Part shown: in pieces, positions 49,411-58,235 of the stretch
Position numbering within the stretch: the first letter of the stretch is position 1
Layout of the letters: each line of letters opens with the position of its first letter
Source of the DNA: DASQFQ01 sp038238015
GTDB taxonomy: Bacteria > Actinomycetota > Thermoleophilia > Solirubrobacterales > Solirubrobacteraceae
Direction: 5' to 3'
NCBI GenBank assembly: GCA_038238015.1
Contig: JBBRYA010000006.1
Span: forward strand, 28,500-92,499
Length of the DNA stretch: 64,000 bases
Position numbers and translations under genes: made by a program
The notes under the pieces: generated by a model
The model's input: only the letters and a program-made list of their open reading frames with translations
Told to the model about the DNA's origin: nothing
The model's database searches: none

Positions 49411-52400
49411 GTGCCGATGAGGCGTCTTCAGCGAGGGAGCGTCGCGGCCTGCGCGGTCATCGCGCTGCTGAGCGCAACGGCGACCGCACGCGCCGACATC
49501 ACCGTCGGCGGGTCGTGTACCGCCGACGCGGCGATCGCCGCCGCAATCGCGCGCGACACGTCCTCGAGCACATGCCCCGGCGCCGCGGCCAGCGGCACGA
49601 GCACGGTCGTTTTCGCGAACGGCTACGGGTACAGCGTCGCCCCCGTCGACGTTCCAGCCGGGGCCGACATCACGCTGCTCGGGGCCACCGGGCAGCTCCC
49701 GGAACTCGAGCCCGCGGGTCTCCCGCGACTGTTGACGATCGAGAGCGGCGCGGTCGTGCATCTCACGAACCTCGAGATCCGAGGGGCGCTGGATCACCAC
49801 GCGGCCAACGGCTTCACCGGAGTCGCCGGATCGGACAGCTCGGCCGGCGCGATCGGAGGCATCGGCGGCGCCGGCTCTGCGGGTTCGCCGGGCGTCGACG
49901 GCGGCGCCATCAGCAACGCCGGCACGCTCACCCTCACGAACGTCACCTTCGACTTCATCTTCGCCGCATCCGGAGGAACCGGCGGAACCGGAGGCAAGGG
50001 CGGCACAGGCGGCAACTCGGTCCCGGCCGGCAACCCAGGCCCGGGCGGGACCGGCGGCGCCGGAGCCACGGGCGGACACGGCGGCGATGGCGGCGCGATC
50101 TACAACAGCGGCACGTTGACGATGACGGGTGGGTCGTTCAGCGACGTACACGCCGGCGCGGGTGGTGCCGGCGGCACCGGCGCGGTCGGCGGGGCGGGCG
50201 GCCATGGCACTGCGGGCGCGCTCGACGCTCACGGCGGCACCGGCGGCGCCGGGGGGGTCGGTGGACGCGGCGGCAACGGCGGCGCGATCTACAACACCGG
50301 GACGGCGACGATCTCCTCGACGACCTTCGAGAACGTGCTCGGCGGCGGCGGCGGGGCAGCGGGGGCCGGCGGCGGCGGCGGTACCTCGTCCGGCGCGCTC
50401 TCCGCCGGCGGCCCCGGCGGTGCGGGCGGGCCTAGCGCCGGCCTCGGCGGCTCCGGCGGAGCGATCTACAACGACGGCACGCTGACGATCACGCGCTCCT
50501 GGATCCGAGGACGCGGCGGCAGTGGCGGCCCCGGCGGTGCGGGCGGCGCGGGCGGCGCGGGCACCCCGAATTCCGACGACTCGGACTCCGGCGTCGGCGG
50601 TGACGGCGGGGCCGGCTCGACCGGCGGCATCGGCGCAGACGGCGGAGTCATCTACGACCACGGACAGCTGACGATCAGCACCAGCCTGATCGGCGGCTCG
50701 CAATCGTCGCTGACGGGCGCCGGCACGGGCGGCGCCGGAGGCGCCGGCGGTGCGGGCGGCGCCGGACAGCGCGGAACGGCCGCGTCGTTCCAAGGGTGGA
50801 ACTCGGGAGCGGCCGGCAACGGCGGAACGGGCGGCACCGGGGGCAGCGGCGGTGCGCTGCTGTTGGCGGCCGGCGGTACGGCGACGCTCACGAACGTCAC
50901 CATCGATACCAACCGGGCCGGCTCCGGCGGCACCGGCGGCAGCGGCGGGAGCGCCGCGCACAGCCCGCCGGGCGGGACCGTCCTCGACGGGCTGGCGGGG
51001 TCGGGCGGGAACGGCGGCAACGGCAGCAATGCAGGCGCCGTGACGTCCAGGGCGACGACCGACGACAAGCTCCAGTTGCTCAACGTCACGATCGTGGACA
51101 ATCTCGCAGGGGGCGCTGGGAGCGGCGGGAGCGCGGGCGTGGGCACAGGGAGCCCGACCGCCGGTGCGGCCGGGACGAAGGCGACGCGCCAGCAGGTCGC
51201 GAGCACGGGCGCGGGACGCCCGCTGCTGACCAACACGCTCGTTGTCGGCACCACCACGACGGACTGCCTCGGGACGTTCGACGACGGCGGCCACAACCTC
51301 TCCTACCCCGGCGGATCCTGCCCGGGCGTCCACACCGACCCACTGCTCGGGGGGCTCCGGGACAACGGCGGTCCCACGTCCACCCGCGCCCCCGGCGCGG
51401 GCAGCCCGGCGCTCGACGCGATCCCCACCGACACCTTCCCCAGCGCGACGTGCCCGAAGACCGACCAGCGCGGTGTGGCGCGTCCGCAGGGCCCCTCGCA
51501 CGCGTGCGACATCGGCGCCTTCGAAGCCGGGCCGCCTCCCGTGTGCGCGAACGTTGCCGTCCACGCCTCCTACGAGCAGGCCCCCCGACATCCCGGCGCC
51601 GTGCACCGAGGCGTCGGGGTCCACGGTCCGTTACTCCGTGGACACTGATGCCGCCCACGGAGCAGCGTTCGGCGACGCTACGCAGCTCAGCTACGAGCCG
51701 AGCAACGGGTTCGTCGGGACCGACTCGTTCACGGCCCACGGCACGTCGATCGACGGCACCGCGGCGCCGGTGACGATCACGGTGACCGTCGACCCGCCTG
51801 CGGCCCCGGTCCTCACCGGGGTGACGCCCGGCTCGCCGTCATCGCAGGCGAGCCCGCACGTCCTCGGCACCGCACGCGCGGGCTCGACGGTCAGCTTCTA
51901 CGCAACGCCTGACTGCACCGGCGCTGCTCTGGCCAGCGGCAGTGCGGCGAGCTTCGCCTCGCCCGGGATCCCGGTCGCGGTGCCGCACGATGCGACGACG
52001 ACGCTCCACGCGACGCTGACCGACGTCCACGGCGGCGTATCCGGCTGCTCGCCCAGGTCGGTGCCTACAGGCATGACGGCACGGCTCCGCAGACGACTAT
52101 CGACGCAGGGCCCGCCGGCGACACGAGCGACACTCAGCCCTCGTTCACGTTCCACGCCAACGAGGCGGCGAGCTTCGTCTGCTCGATCGACGAGGGCGCG
52201 CCCGACTTCAAGGCGTGCTCGGGGTCCTACGCGCCGTCGCTGCCGCTGGGCCTCGGCTCCTACACGTTCCGCGTGCGCGCGACGGACGCGGTCGGCAACG
52301 TCGAGGGCACGCCTGTGACCCGGAGCTTCAGCGTGGTCGACACTCCCCCGCCCAGCTCGACTCCTGCCCCAACCCCAACCACGGGAGCGGGAACGGGAAA

Positions 52401-52722
52401 CGGAACGCTCATCGACCCGCTCGACCCCGCCAAGACGACGCCCGCGGCGAAGAACATCCTCTTCCCGTCGCTCACCTCCTGCGCGTCCCGCCGGAAGTTC
52501 ACCCTCCACCTCAAGGCACTCAAGGCGACGCTCACCTCGGTGACCGTCAAGGTGGCGGGCAAGAAGGTCAAAGCCCTCACCGGCAGGCACGTAACGGCGA
52601 TCGTCTCACTCACGGGCCTGCCCAAGCGCAAGTTCACCGTGACGATCGACGTCAAGGGCACCAAGGGCTTCAAGTACCACGAGTCGCGCACGTACAAGAC
52701 GTGCACCGCCAAGAACCGATAG
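49411..52722 (+). pseudogene. Glycine-rich secreted choice-of-anchor-Q protein, interrupted by two frameshifts
   Basis: The product would be about 1100 residues: signal peptide (VAACAVIALLSATATARAD), repeats of GG[AT]GG with IYN-type strands to about 51.2 kb (parallel-beta-helix composition, PGRS-like), then DPLLGGLRDNGGPTSTRAPG and QRGVARPQGPSHACDIGAFE of the choice-of-anchor-Q module. A run of six C at 51581-51586 shifts the frame by one base; a second shift near 52050-52075 restores it, after which TTIDAGPAGDTSDTQPSFTF and the bacterial-Ig-like ATDAVGNVEGTPVTRSF are read. The end is a module bracketed by Cys (CASRRKF ... YKTC). Only the two small shifts prevent translation of the whole. 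Confidence 0.7.
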
Positions 52723-52841
52723 CGGCGCGTCCGTTATGGGCGAGCCCCTACTTCAACCGAAAACCGTAGCGGGTCCGAGTGCCGTGCGCCAAACCAGGGG
52801 CGTAAGCGGGGACTTCTCGCTAACGGCGGATTGGAGCCCTC

Positions 52842-52856
52842 CCGGCGGTCCGCCGG
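52842..52856. repeat. Perfect hairpin CCGGCGG-T-CCGCCGG
   Basis: A 7-bp perfect stem with a single-base centre lies about 120 bp after the stop of the glycine-rich gene and 36 bp before the terminator hairpin at 52892. It could help end the plus-strand transcript, but it lacks a T-tract and 1-nt loops do not form; cruciform or protein binding is equally possible. Confidence 0.3.
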
Positions 52857-52891
52857 AGTTCGAGTGGCCGAGCGATCCCGAAACGCAACGA

Positions 52892-52909
52892 GGCCGCCCA
52901 AAGGCGGCC
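52892..52909. terminator. Hairpin between convergent genes
   Basis: GGCCGCC and GGCGGCC flank a CAAA loop. The stem is perfect, and the sequence just past it on the minus strand (CTCGTTGCGTTTCGG) is modestly T-rich. It ends 33 bp before the stop of the acidic-repeat gene, in the right place to end that gene's transcript. Confidence 0.5.
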
Positions 52910-52942
52910 CCGTCCTTGCACAAGTCAGCGGAGCAGCGGCGA

Positions 52943-53308
52943 CTAGTCGTCGTTGGCGTCATTCTCATCGTCGTTGGCGTCGCCGTCGTTCTCGTTCTCG
53001 GTGGCGTCGTTCTCGTTCTCGGTGGCGTCCTGCTCGTCCTCAATGTCGGCCTTGTCGGTCGTCCCAGCCGCGTCCTCAGACACGACCGTTGCCGGGGACT
53101 CGTGCTCACGCTTCGCTTGACGGATGACCGCCGAAGAATGCGCGTTGAGCTTGGTGCACGTCTTGCCAATGGCCTTGCTGTGCTTGGCGTGGCCCTTGCC
53201 GCACTTGTTGCCATGGCTAGCGGTGCCCGAAGCGAGGGCGGGGACAGCAGCTACGAGGGCCACCACGGCCATCACGGCAAACGCCCGAAGGCGGGAGAAA
53301 CGGGTCAT
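52943..53308 (-). CDS. Small secreted protein with acidic Asn-Glu-Asp repeat tail
   Basis: The 121-residue protein has a signal peptide (MTRFSRLRAFAVMAVVALVA), a basic, His/Lys/Cys-containing middle (NKCGKGHAKHSKAIGKTC), and a low-complexity acidic tail of ATENEND/DANDDEND repeats encoded by a 21-bp repeat. A GGAG site lies before the ATG. The basic-then-acidic design with a Cys pair is unusual; calcium or cation binding by the tail is a guess. I do not recognise a family. It is divergent from the tRNA block. Confidence 0.55.
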   Translation of the reverse strand: MTRFSRLRAFAVMAVVALVAAVPALASGTASHGNKCGKGHAKHSKAIGKTCTKLNAHSSAVIRQAKREHESPATVVSEDAAGTTDKADIEDEQDATENENDATENENDGDANDDENDANDD

Positions 53309-53432
53309 CTACGACTCCTCTAGAGGTGGGACTTGGGGTACCTATCGGCACCTCAGCAATCAATCGTCAAGTACTTACACCCCCGCGACGCCCGAAAGTT
53401 GGCCTCAAGAGCCTCCCGCGTTCGTTCGGCGC

Positions 53433-53461
53433 AAGGGCGCGACAAGGGCGCGACAAGGGCG
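53433..53461. repeat. 11-bp tandem repeat AAGGGCGCGAC
   Basis: Two full copies and a partial third copy stand in the gap between the acidic-repeat gene and the tRNA-Arg terminator. No function is evident. Confidence 0.5.
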
Positions 53462-53480
53462 GGCACGTTCATCAGAACGA

Positions 53481-53509
53481 CGAAAGCCCCGCGATTAGCG
53501 GGGCTTTCG
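53481..53509 (-). terminator. Rho-independent-type terminator of tRNA-Arg
   Basis: CGAAAGCCCCGC and GCGGGGCTTTCG form a perfect 12-bp stem with a 5-nt loop (GATTA), located 4 nt beyond the 3' end of the tRNA-Arg on the minus strand. The arms are GC-rich at the core, and CTTTCGTCGTTCTG follows. Confidence 0.75.
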
Positions 53510-53513
53510 CGAG

Positions 53514-53587
<74 letters not shown>

Positions 53588-53627
53588 AATGCGGCGGGGA
53601 GTCTATCCGCCGGGTTTTGCCGTGGAG

Positions 53628-53716
53628 CGGAGAGGGCGGGATTCGAACCCGCGATGGAGTATTAACCCCATACTCGCTTAGCAGGCGAGTGCCTTCAGCC
53701 ACTCGGCCACCTCTCC
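53628..53716 (-). tRNA. tRNA-Ser (GCT)
   Basis: A class II tRNA of 89 nt: acceptor GGAGAGG/CCTCTCC, D arm TGGCCGAGTGGCTGAAGGC, anticodon stem-loop with loop CTGCTAA (anticodon GCT), long variable arm and T arm GCGGG TTCGAAT CCCGC. No CCA is encoded. It lies 40 bp upstream of tRNA-Arg on the same strand. Confidence 0.97.
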
Positions 53717-53820
53717 GGGCCTTCGCGCCGCAGTGTAAAGCCTCACTTCGGCATGTCGGAGCTGGGACCACCGGCGCCGTCCCGCTCGCCGGCCGCACTA
53801 CCTTGCGCTCGCGAGGCCCC

Positions 53821-54162
53821 GTGCTCAACCCGCCCACCCCCACGCGCGCGCACGGCGACTGGCTCGTGCTGAGCCCGACCGGCCACCTCGACATCGCCAC
53901 CGGGCCGCGGCTGGCCGTCCAGGTCAGCGAGCTGGTGCGCAGCGGAGCCCAGGCGATCTGCCTCGACCTCGGCGCGGTCGACTTCATCGACTCCTCGGGT
54001 CTGGCGGCGCTGATCAACGTCCAGCGCAGCGTCGACCGCGTCGACGGCCGGCTCGCGCTGGTCGCTGAGACGACGGGCCGGCTGGCCGCGGGGCTGCGCA
54101 GCCTGGGAACGCCGGCTGCGCTGCACCTCGCTCCGAGCGTTGAGGCGGCCGTCGGCGACTAG
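53821..54162 (+). CDS. STAS-domain anti-anti-sigma-factor-like protein
   Basis: The 113-residue protein is a single STAS domain: WLVLSPTGHLDIATGPRLAV and LDLGAVDFIDSSGLAALINV, where the Ser of SSG is the position phosphorylated by partner RsbW/SpoIIAB-type kinases. It would bind and inhibit an anti-sigma factor; no partner kinase or sigma gene lies within the window. GTG start. Confidence 0.8.
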   Translation: MLNPPTPTRAHGDWLVLSPTGHLDIATGPRLAVQVSELVRSGAQAICLDLGAVDFIDSSGLAALINVQRSVDRVDGRLALVAETTGRLAAGLRSLGTPAALHLAPSVEAAVGD

Positions 54163-54178
54163 CCTTCCCCCTCGCCAC

Positions 54179-54268
54179 GGAGGGGTGGCAGAGTGGACGA
54201 ATGCGGCGGTCTTGAAAACCGTTGGGCCGGTCACACCGGTCCCGAGGGTTCGAATCCCTCCCCCTCCG
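54179..54268 (+). tRNA. tRNA-Ser (TGA)
   Basis: A class II tRNA of 90 nt: acceptor GGAGGGG/CCCCTCC, D arm TGGCAGAGTGGACGAATGC, anticodon stem-loop with loop CTTGAAA (anticodon TGA), a long variable arm (GGGCCGGTCACACCGGTCCC region) and T arm GAGGG TTCGAAT CCCTC. It lies 16 bp before the GT39-type gene. Confidence 0.97.
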
Positions 54269-54284
54269 CTGGCAGACTGTGGCG

Positions 54285-55718
54285 GTGCCGCGACCCGTTC
54301 TCGCGCTGACGGCGCTCGCGGCGCTGCTTCGCGTGCCCCTGCTCGGCGCGCAGTCGCTGTGGCTCGACGAGACGCTGACCGGTCGCCTCGCCCGCGGGAG
54401 CCTGAGCGAGCTCTTGCGCCGCCTCGGCTCCGAGGAGGCCAACCCGCCGCTCTACTACCTGGCGATGTGGGCGTGGACCCGCGTGGCCGGCCTGAGCGAG
54501 TGGGCGCTGCGGCTGCCCTCGGCGCTGTGCGGGGTGGCCGCCGTGGCGGTCGCCTATGCGATCGGCGAGACGCTCGGCTCGCGGCGCATCGGCTACGTGC
54601 TCGCCGCGCTGGTGGCCGTGGACCCGCTGCTCGTCTACTACTCGGGCGAGGCGCGCGGCTACTCGGCGGTCGCGCTGCTCGTCGCGCTCTCGTTCCTGTT
54701 CTTTGCGCGCGCGATGGCGCGGCGTCCCGGTCGCTCGCTCGCGTGGTGGGCGCTGTGCTCGGCGCTCGCCATCGGCGTGCACTGGTTCGCGGGCCTGGTG
54801 GTCGCGCTCGAGGCGCTGGCGCTCCTCTGGACGCGCCGGCGCGCGGCGCTGCCCGCGGTCGCCGCCGTCGCGGTGGTGGGCGCCGCTCTCACGCCGCTGC
54901 TGCTCGAGCAGCGCTCGAGCGGGGTGGCGGAGAACGTCACCGCCGGGGTCGGCCTCGCCGAGCGCGCAAAGGGGGTGCCGACCAGCTGGCTGGTCGGCGA
55001 GCGCGGCGCAGCGGTTTCCAACCTCGAATGGCTGCTCGCGGCGCTGATGGTGGCGGCGCTCGCGCTCCTCGCGTTCCGCGTCTCGGCGCAGGAGCGGCGG
55101 GCGGCGGCACTCGCCGCGCTCGTGGGAGGCGGCGGCCTCGCGGCGCTGATGGCGGCGGCGCTCGCGGGCAGCGACTACGTCAACAACCGCAACACCGTGC
55201 CGTTCCTGGTCGCGCTGCTCGCCGTCCCGGCGGTCGCGCTCGGCGCGGGCCGGGCGGGGCTCGTGATCGCCGGGCTGCTGTGCGCAGGGATGCTGCTCGC
55301 CATCGTGACCGCGGCGCTCGATCCCGAGCACGAGCGCCACGACTGGCGCACGACCGCAAAGGCGCTCGGCGCGGCTCCCGCCGGCGGGCGCGTGCTCGTC
55401 GTCGCCCCGGGCTACAACGACGTCCCGCTGCGCTGGTATCGCCCGGAGGTCGCCCCGCTGCCTGCCGCCGGAGTCCGCGCCTCAGAGCTCGACGTGGTGC
55501 TCACCGACCCGCTGCGCCAGCCGCTGCCCGACGGTGCGCTCGCCGCGACGCCGGCGCCCGGCTTCACTCCCGCCGGCACGCAGCGGATCCAGCGCATGCT
55601 GATCGCCCGCTACCGGTCGCCGCGCCCCCGGCCCGTCCGCCCGGCCGACGTCAACGCGTGGGCTCGCGCGCACCTCGACGCGGCTCGAGGCGCGGGTGGC
55701 GCCACGGCCCTCGGGTGA
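54285..55718 (+). CDS. GT39/ArnT-like membrane glycosyltransferase
   Basis: The 477-residue protein begins with a membrane helix followed by SLWLDETLTGRLARG with the Asp-Glu, and EANPPLYYLAMWAW with the PPLYY motif, then about ten more spans and a soluble tail (from GRVLVVAPGYNDVPLRWY). It is the third GT39-type gene in the window and closest in motif style to the one at 20.9 kb. GTG start, probably cotranscribed with the tRNA-Ser just upstream. Acceptor unknown. Confidence 0.75.
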   Translation: MPRPVLALTALAALLRVPLLGAQSLWLDETLTGRLARGSLSELLRRLGSEEANPPLYYLAMWAWTRVAGLSEWALRLPSALCGVAAVAVAYAIGETLGSRRIGYVLAALVAVDPLLVYYSGEARGYSAVALLVALSFLFFARAMARRPGRSLAWWALCSALAIGVHWFAGLVVALEALALLWTRRRAALPAVAAVAVVGAALTPLLLEQRSSGVAENVTAGVGLAERAKGVPTSWLVGERGAAVSNLEWLLAALMVAALALLAFRVSAQERRAAALAALVGGGGLAALMAAALAGSDYVNNRNTVPFLVALLAVPAVALGAGRAGLVIAGLLCAGMLLAIVTAALDPEHERHDWRTTAKALGAAPAGGRVLVVAPGYNDVPLRWYRPEVAPLPAAGVRASELDVVLTDPLRQPLPDGALAATPAPGFTPAGTQRIQRMLIARYRSPRPRPVRPADVNAWARAHLDAARGAGGATALG

Positions 55719-55725
55719 TTGGACG

Positions 55726-55950
55726 TCAGGCGGCTTCGGTCACGTCGCCGTGACCGTGGCCGTGCCGCGCGCGCGCCTTGAGCACGATGACCTCGGCGAG
55801 TGGCTCGGCGGCCACGTCGGGCCAGCCGATGATCTCCAGCGCGCAGCCGCAGTCGCAGACGAGCGTCTGGAGCTCGCGCAGGGTCAGCGCCTCAAAGGTG
55901 AGGGTCTCCGCGCAATCGGTGTCGGAGCAGATAAGGCGGGCAACGTACAT
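55726..55950 (-). CDS. Small Cys-rich zinc-ribbon-like protein
   Basis: The 74-residue protein carries two Cys clusters, LICSDTDC (Cys 8 and 13) and LVCDCGC (about 32, 34 and 36), connected by LTFEALTLRELQT, an arrangement consistent with a small zinc ribbon. The C-terminus is basic with HGHGHG. Function is unknown. It is convergent with the GT39 gene. Confidence 0.6.
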   Translation of the reverse strand: MYVARLICSDTDCAETLTFEALTLRELQTLVCDCGCALEIIGWPDVAAEPLAEVIVLKARARHGHGHGDVTEAA

Positions 55951-56000
55951 GCGCGCATGGTCGCGCCGCCCTCGGACGGAATGAAACGCCGCTTGCGCTG

Positions 56001-56177
56001 CTATGCGCTGGCGGGCGGCTCGGCCTCGGGCACGCCGGGCAGCGGCGCGTCGCGCCGAGGCAGGTCGGCCGGGGTGCCCAGCGGCTGGTCGGGCAGCTCG
56101 GGCGAGCCGTCGCCGGGCGGCGGCGGGTCCTCAGGGATGTCGGGGTCCACGGGCGCGATGTCTGGGCTCTCGGTCAT
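56001..56177 (-). CDS. 58-residue proline/acid-rich protein coupled to serS
   Basis: The ATG overlaps the serS stop (ATGA). The product is low-complexity and acidic: MTESPDIAPVDPDIPEDPP, then PELPDQPLGTPADLPRR, with no hydrophobic segment. It is probably disordered. The coupling to serS and the conserved-looking composition make a real gene plausible, but no family is recognised. Confidence 0.45.
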   Translation of the reverse strand: MTESPDIAPVDPDIPEDPPPPGDGSPELPDQPLGTPADLPRRDAPLPGVPEAEPPASA

Positions 56178-57430
56178 TGCGCTGCGCCTACCCGCAGCGC
56201 CTCCGGCGCACCCCATCGGTGCAGCACCTCCGGTACCGCGATCGTCCCGTCGTCGCGCTGGCCGTTCTCGAGCATGGCGATCAGATGGCGCCACGTGACC
56301 GCGGTGCCGTTGAGCGTGTGGACGTGGCGCGGGGCGCCGCCCCCCGGCGGCCGGTAGCGCACGTCGAGCCGGCGCGACTGGAAGTCCGTGGTGTTCGAGG
56401 TCGAGGTCACCTCGCGGTAGCGCTCCTGGCCCGGCAGCCATGCCTCGCAGTCGTACTTCTTCACCGCCGAGGCGCCGAGGTCGCCGACGCCGATGTTGAC
56501 CACGCGGTAGGGGACCTCGAGCGCCTGCAGGATCTCCTCCTCCAGCGCGAGCAGCCGCTCGTGCTCGTCCGCCGCGGTCTCGGGTTCGACGAAGCTGAAC
56601 ATCTCGACCTTGTCGAACTGGTGCACGCGGAAGATCCCGCGCGTATCGCGGCCCGCGGCGCCCGCCTCGCGCCGGAAGCAGGGCGAGAAGCCGGCGTAGC
56701 GCAACGGCAGCGAGCCGCCGTCGAGGATCTCCCCGACGTGCAGCGACGCGAGCGCGACCTCGCTGGTCCCGGCCAGATACAGCGCGTCGTCGGCGAGCCG
56801 GTAGATCTGCTGCTCGGTGTCCGGTAGGAAGCCGGTGCCGAACAGCGCTTCCTCGCGCACGAGCACCGGCGGCACGACGGGCACGAAGCCGTGCGGCGCG
56901 AGCAGGTCGAGCGCCCAGCGCGTGAGCGCCATCTCGACCAGCACGAGATCGCCCTTGAGGTAGGCGAAGCGCGAGCCGCTCAGCCGCGCGCCGGCCTCCA
57001 CGTCGATCCACTCCGGCGCCGTCAGCTCGAGGTGGTCGCGACCGGTGCGCCCGGCCTCGCCGACCTCGCGCAGCACCTCGTCCTCGTCCGCCGCGCTCGG
57101 GTCGGGCGGGTTGGGCAGCAGCGCGAGCGCCCGGTCGAGCTCGGCCTCGACCCCGGTGAGCTCGTCGCCGAGGGTCTTCGACCGCCGCGAGACCTCCTGC
57201 ATCGCGGCGATCGCCTCGGCCGCGTCGCCGCCGGCTCGCTTGGCCTGCGCGATCTCCTGGGACGCCTGGTTCTGCGCGGCGCGCAGCGACTCGACCTCGG
57301 GAAGCAGCTCGCGACGCCGGGCGTCGAGGGCGAGCGCGTCCTCGAGGCGCGCCTCCGAGCCGTCGCGGCGGCGGGCCAGCGCGGCGCGCACCGGTTCAGG
57401 GTCCCGGCGGATCGCCTTGAGGTCGAGCAC
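56174..57430 (-). CDS. serS: Seryl-tRNA synthetase
   Basis: The 418-residue protein has the N-terminal coiled coil that grips the long variable arm of tRNA-Ser (about 30-105: RRRELLPEVESLRAAQNQ), then the class II core: TSEVALASLH (motif 2 region), FSPCFRREAGAAGRDTRGI (motif 2), HTLNGTAVTWRHLIAMLEN (motif 3). It charges tRNA-Ser, two of which are nearby. GTG start with GGAG upstream, 6 bp after the cytochrome gene's stop on the same strand. Confidence 0.96.
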   Translation of the reverse strand: MLDLKAIRRDPEPVRAALARRRDGSEARLEDALALDARRRELLPEVESLRAAQNQASQEIAQAKRAGGDAAEAIAAMQEVSRRSKTLGDELTGVEAELDRALALLPNPPDPSAADEDEVLREVGEAGRTGRDHLELTAPEWIDVEAGARLSGSRFAYLKGDLVLVEMALTRWALDLLAPHGFVPVVPPVLVREEALFGTGFLPDTEQQIYRLADDALYLAGTSEVALASLHVGEILDGGSLPLRYAGFSPCFRREAGAAGRDTRGIFRVHQFDKVEMFSFVEPETAADEHERLLALEEEILQALEVPYRVVNIGVGDLGASAVKKYDCEAWLPGQERYREVTSTSNTTDFQSRRLDVRYRPPGGGAPRHVHTLNGTAVTWRHLIAMLENGQRDDGTIAVPEVLHRWGAPEALRVGAAQ

Positions 57431-57436
57431 GGCTCC

Positions 57437-57823
57437 TTACGGGTTGACGGGCCTGGCCGCTTCTGTGCCGGAGTACTTCTCCACGAACTTCGCGACCTGG
57501 TCGGCCTGCTTGCCGACGACGATGTTCTGCGGCATCGGGCCCGACGAGAAACCGCCGTTGCGGATCGCGTAGAGGATCTGGTCGTACTGCTCCTTGCGCT
57601 GGTTGAAGTTCGGCCCGTCCTTGTACTCACGCGAGTTGACCTTGACCGAGGAGCCGTGCGAGCCGACGGCCTTGAGCGTGTGGCAGCCCGCGCAGCGCTG
57701 GGCGAAGATCTGCGCCCCCGCGTAGTTGGGATCGCTGCCGGTCAGCTGGACGCCCTGGGTGCCGCAGGCCACGACGGTCGCCACGGCGGCGAGCAGGGAG
57801 ACGAACACGAGCGGGCGGCGCAT
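57437..57823 (-). CDS. Lipoprotein cytochrome c
   Basis: The 128-residue protein has a lipoprotein signal (VFVSLLAAVATVVAC lipobox) and a single c-type heme site CAGCH, with SGPMPQN as the probable Met ligand region. It would be attached to the outer face of the membrane and move electrons. It lies 6 bp upstream of serS on the same strand. On the other side it faces a cupredoxin lipoprotein gene across 37 bp, suggesting two alternative soluble carriers under shared control. Confidence 0.88.
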   Translation of the reverse strand: MRRPLVFVSLLAAVATVVACGTQGVQLTGSDPNYAGAQIFAQRCAGCHTLKAVGSHGSSVKVNSREYKDGPNFNQRKEQYDQILYAIRNGGFSSGPMPQNIVVGKQADQVAKFVEKYSGTEAARPVNP

Positions 57824-57860
57824 GAGCGCGGCAGAGCATACGGAACAATCGGGAGCCCCC

Positions 57861-58235
57861 ATGTCCCGCCGCCCCCTCGCCCTGGCCCTCCTCGCCGCCG
57901 CCGTGCTCGCCGCCTGTGCGGGCTGCGGCGCATCCCAGCCGGTCGCCCACGCGAAGGGCGGCCGCATCGCCGTGGCGCTCGACGACTTCCTCTTCGACCC
58001 GCAGACGATCAGCGCCCGCAGCGGCCCGCTGACCTTCGAGCTGCACAATCGCGGCCGCCTCGCCCACTCCTTCCGGCTGCGCCGCGCCGGCAAGCCCGTC
58101 GCGCAGGTCCCGAGCCTGCAGCCGGGCGAGAGCCGCACCGTCACGCTGCGCCTCAAGCCCGGCAACTACCGCATCTTCTGCGCGCTGGCCAACCACGAGC
58201 AGCTGGGCATGTACGGCACGCTGACGGTCCGATGA
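57861..58235 (+). CDS. Cupredoxin-like copper lipoprotein
   Basis: The 124-residue protein has a lipoprotein signal with LAAC and a blue-copper fold: LAHSFRLRR with the first His ligand, and IFCALANHEQLGMYG with Cys, His and Met ligands in the C-x4-H-x4-M arrangement. It is an electron carrier or copper-binding protein exposed outside. ATG with GGGAG upstream. The next gene overlaps by 4 bp (ATGA). Confidence 0.85.
   Translation: MSRRPLALALLAAAVLAACAGCGASQPVAHAKGGRIAVALDDFLFDPQTISARSGPLTFELHNRGRLAHSFRLRRAGKPVAQVPSLQPGESRTVTLRLKPGNYRIFCALANHEQLGMYGTLTVR

Noticed and set aside
49800..51200. Regular short repeats that might be a CRISPR-like array
   Set aside because: They are in-frame glycine codons (GGC, GGA, GGT) of a repeat protein with no constant repeat/spacer pattern.
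52736..53323. Plus-strand frame with a Val/Leu/Gly-rich segment resembling a membrane protein
   Set aside because: The hydrophobic part is the reverse reading of the Glu/Asp/Asn repeats of the acidic secreted protein on the other strand.
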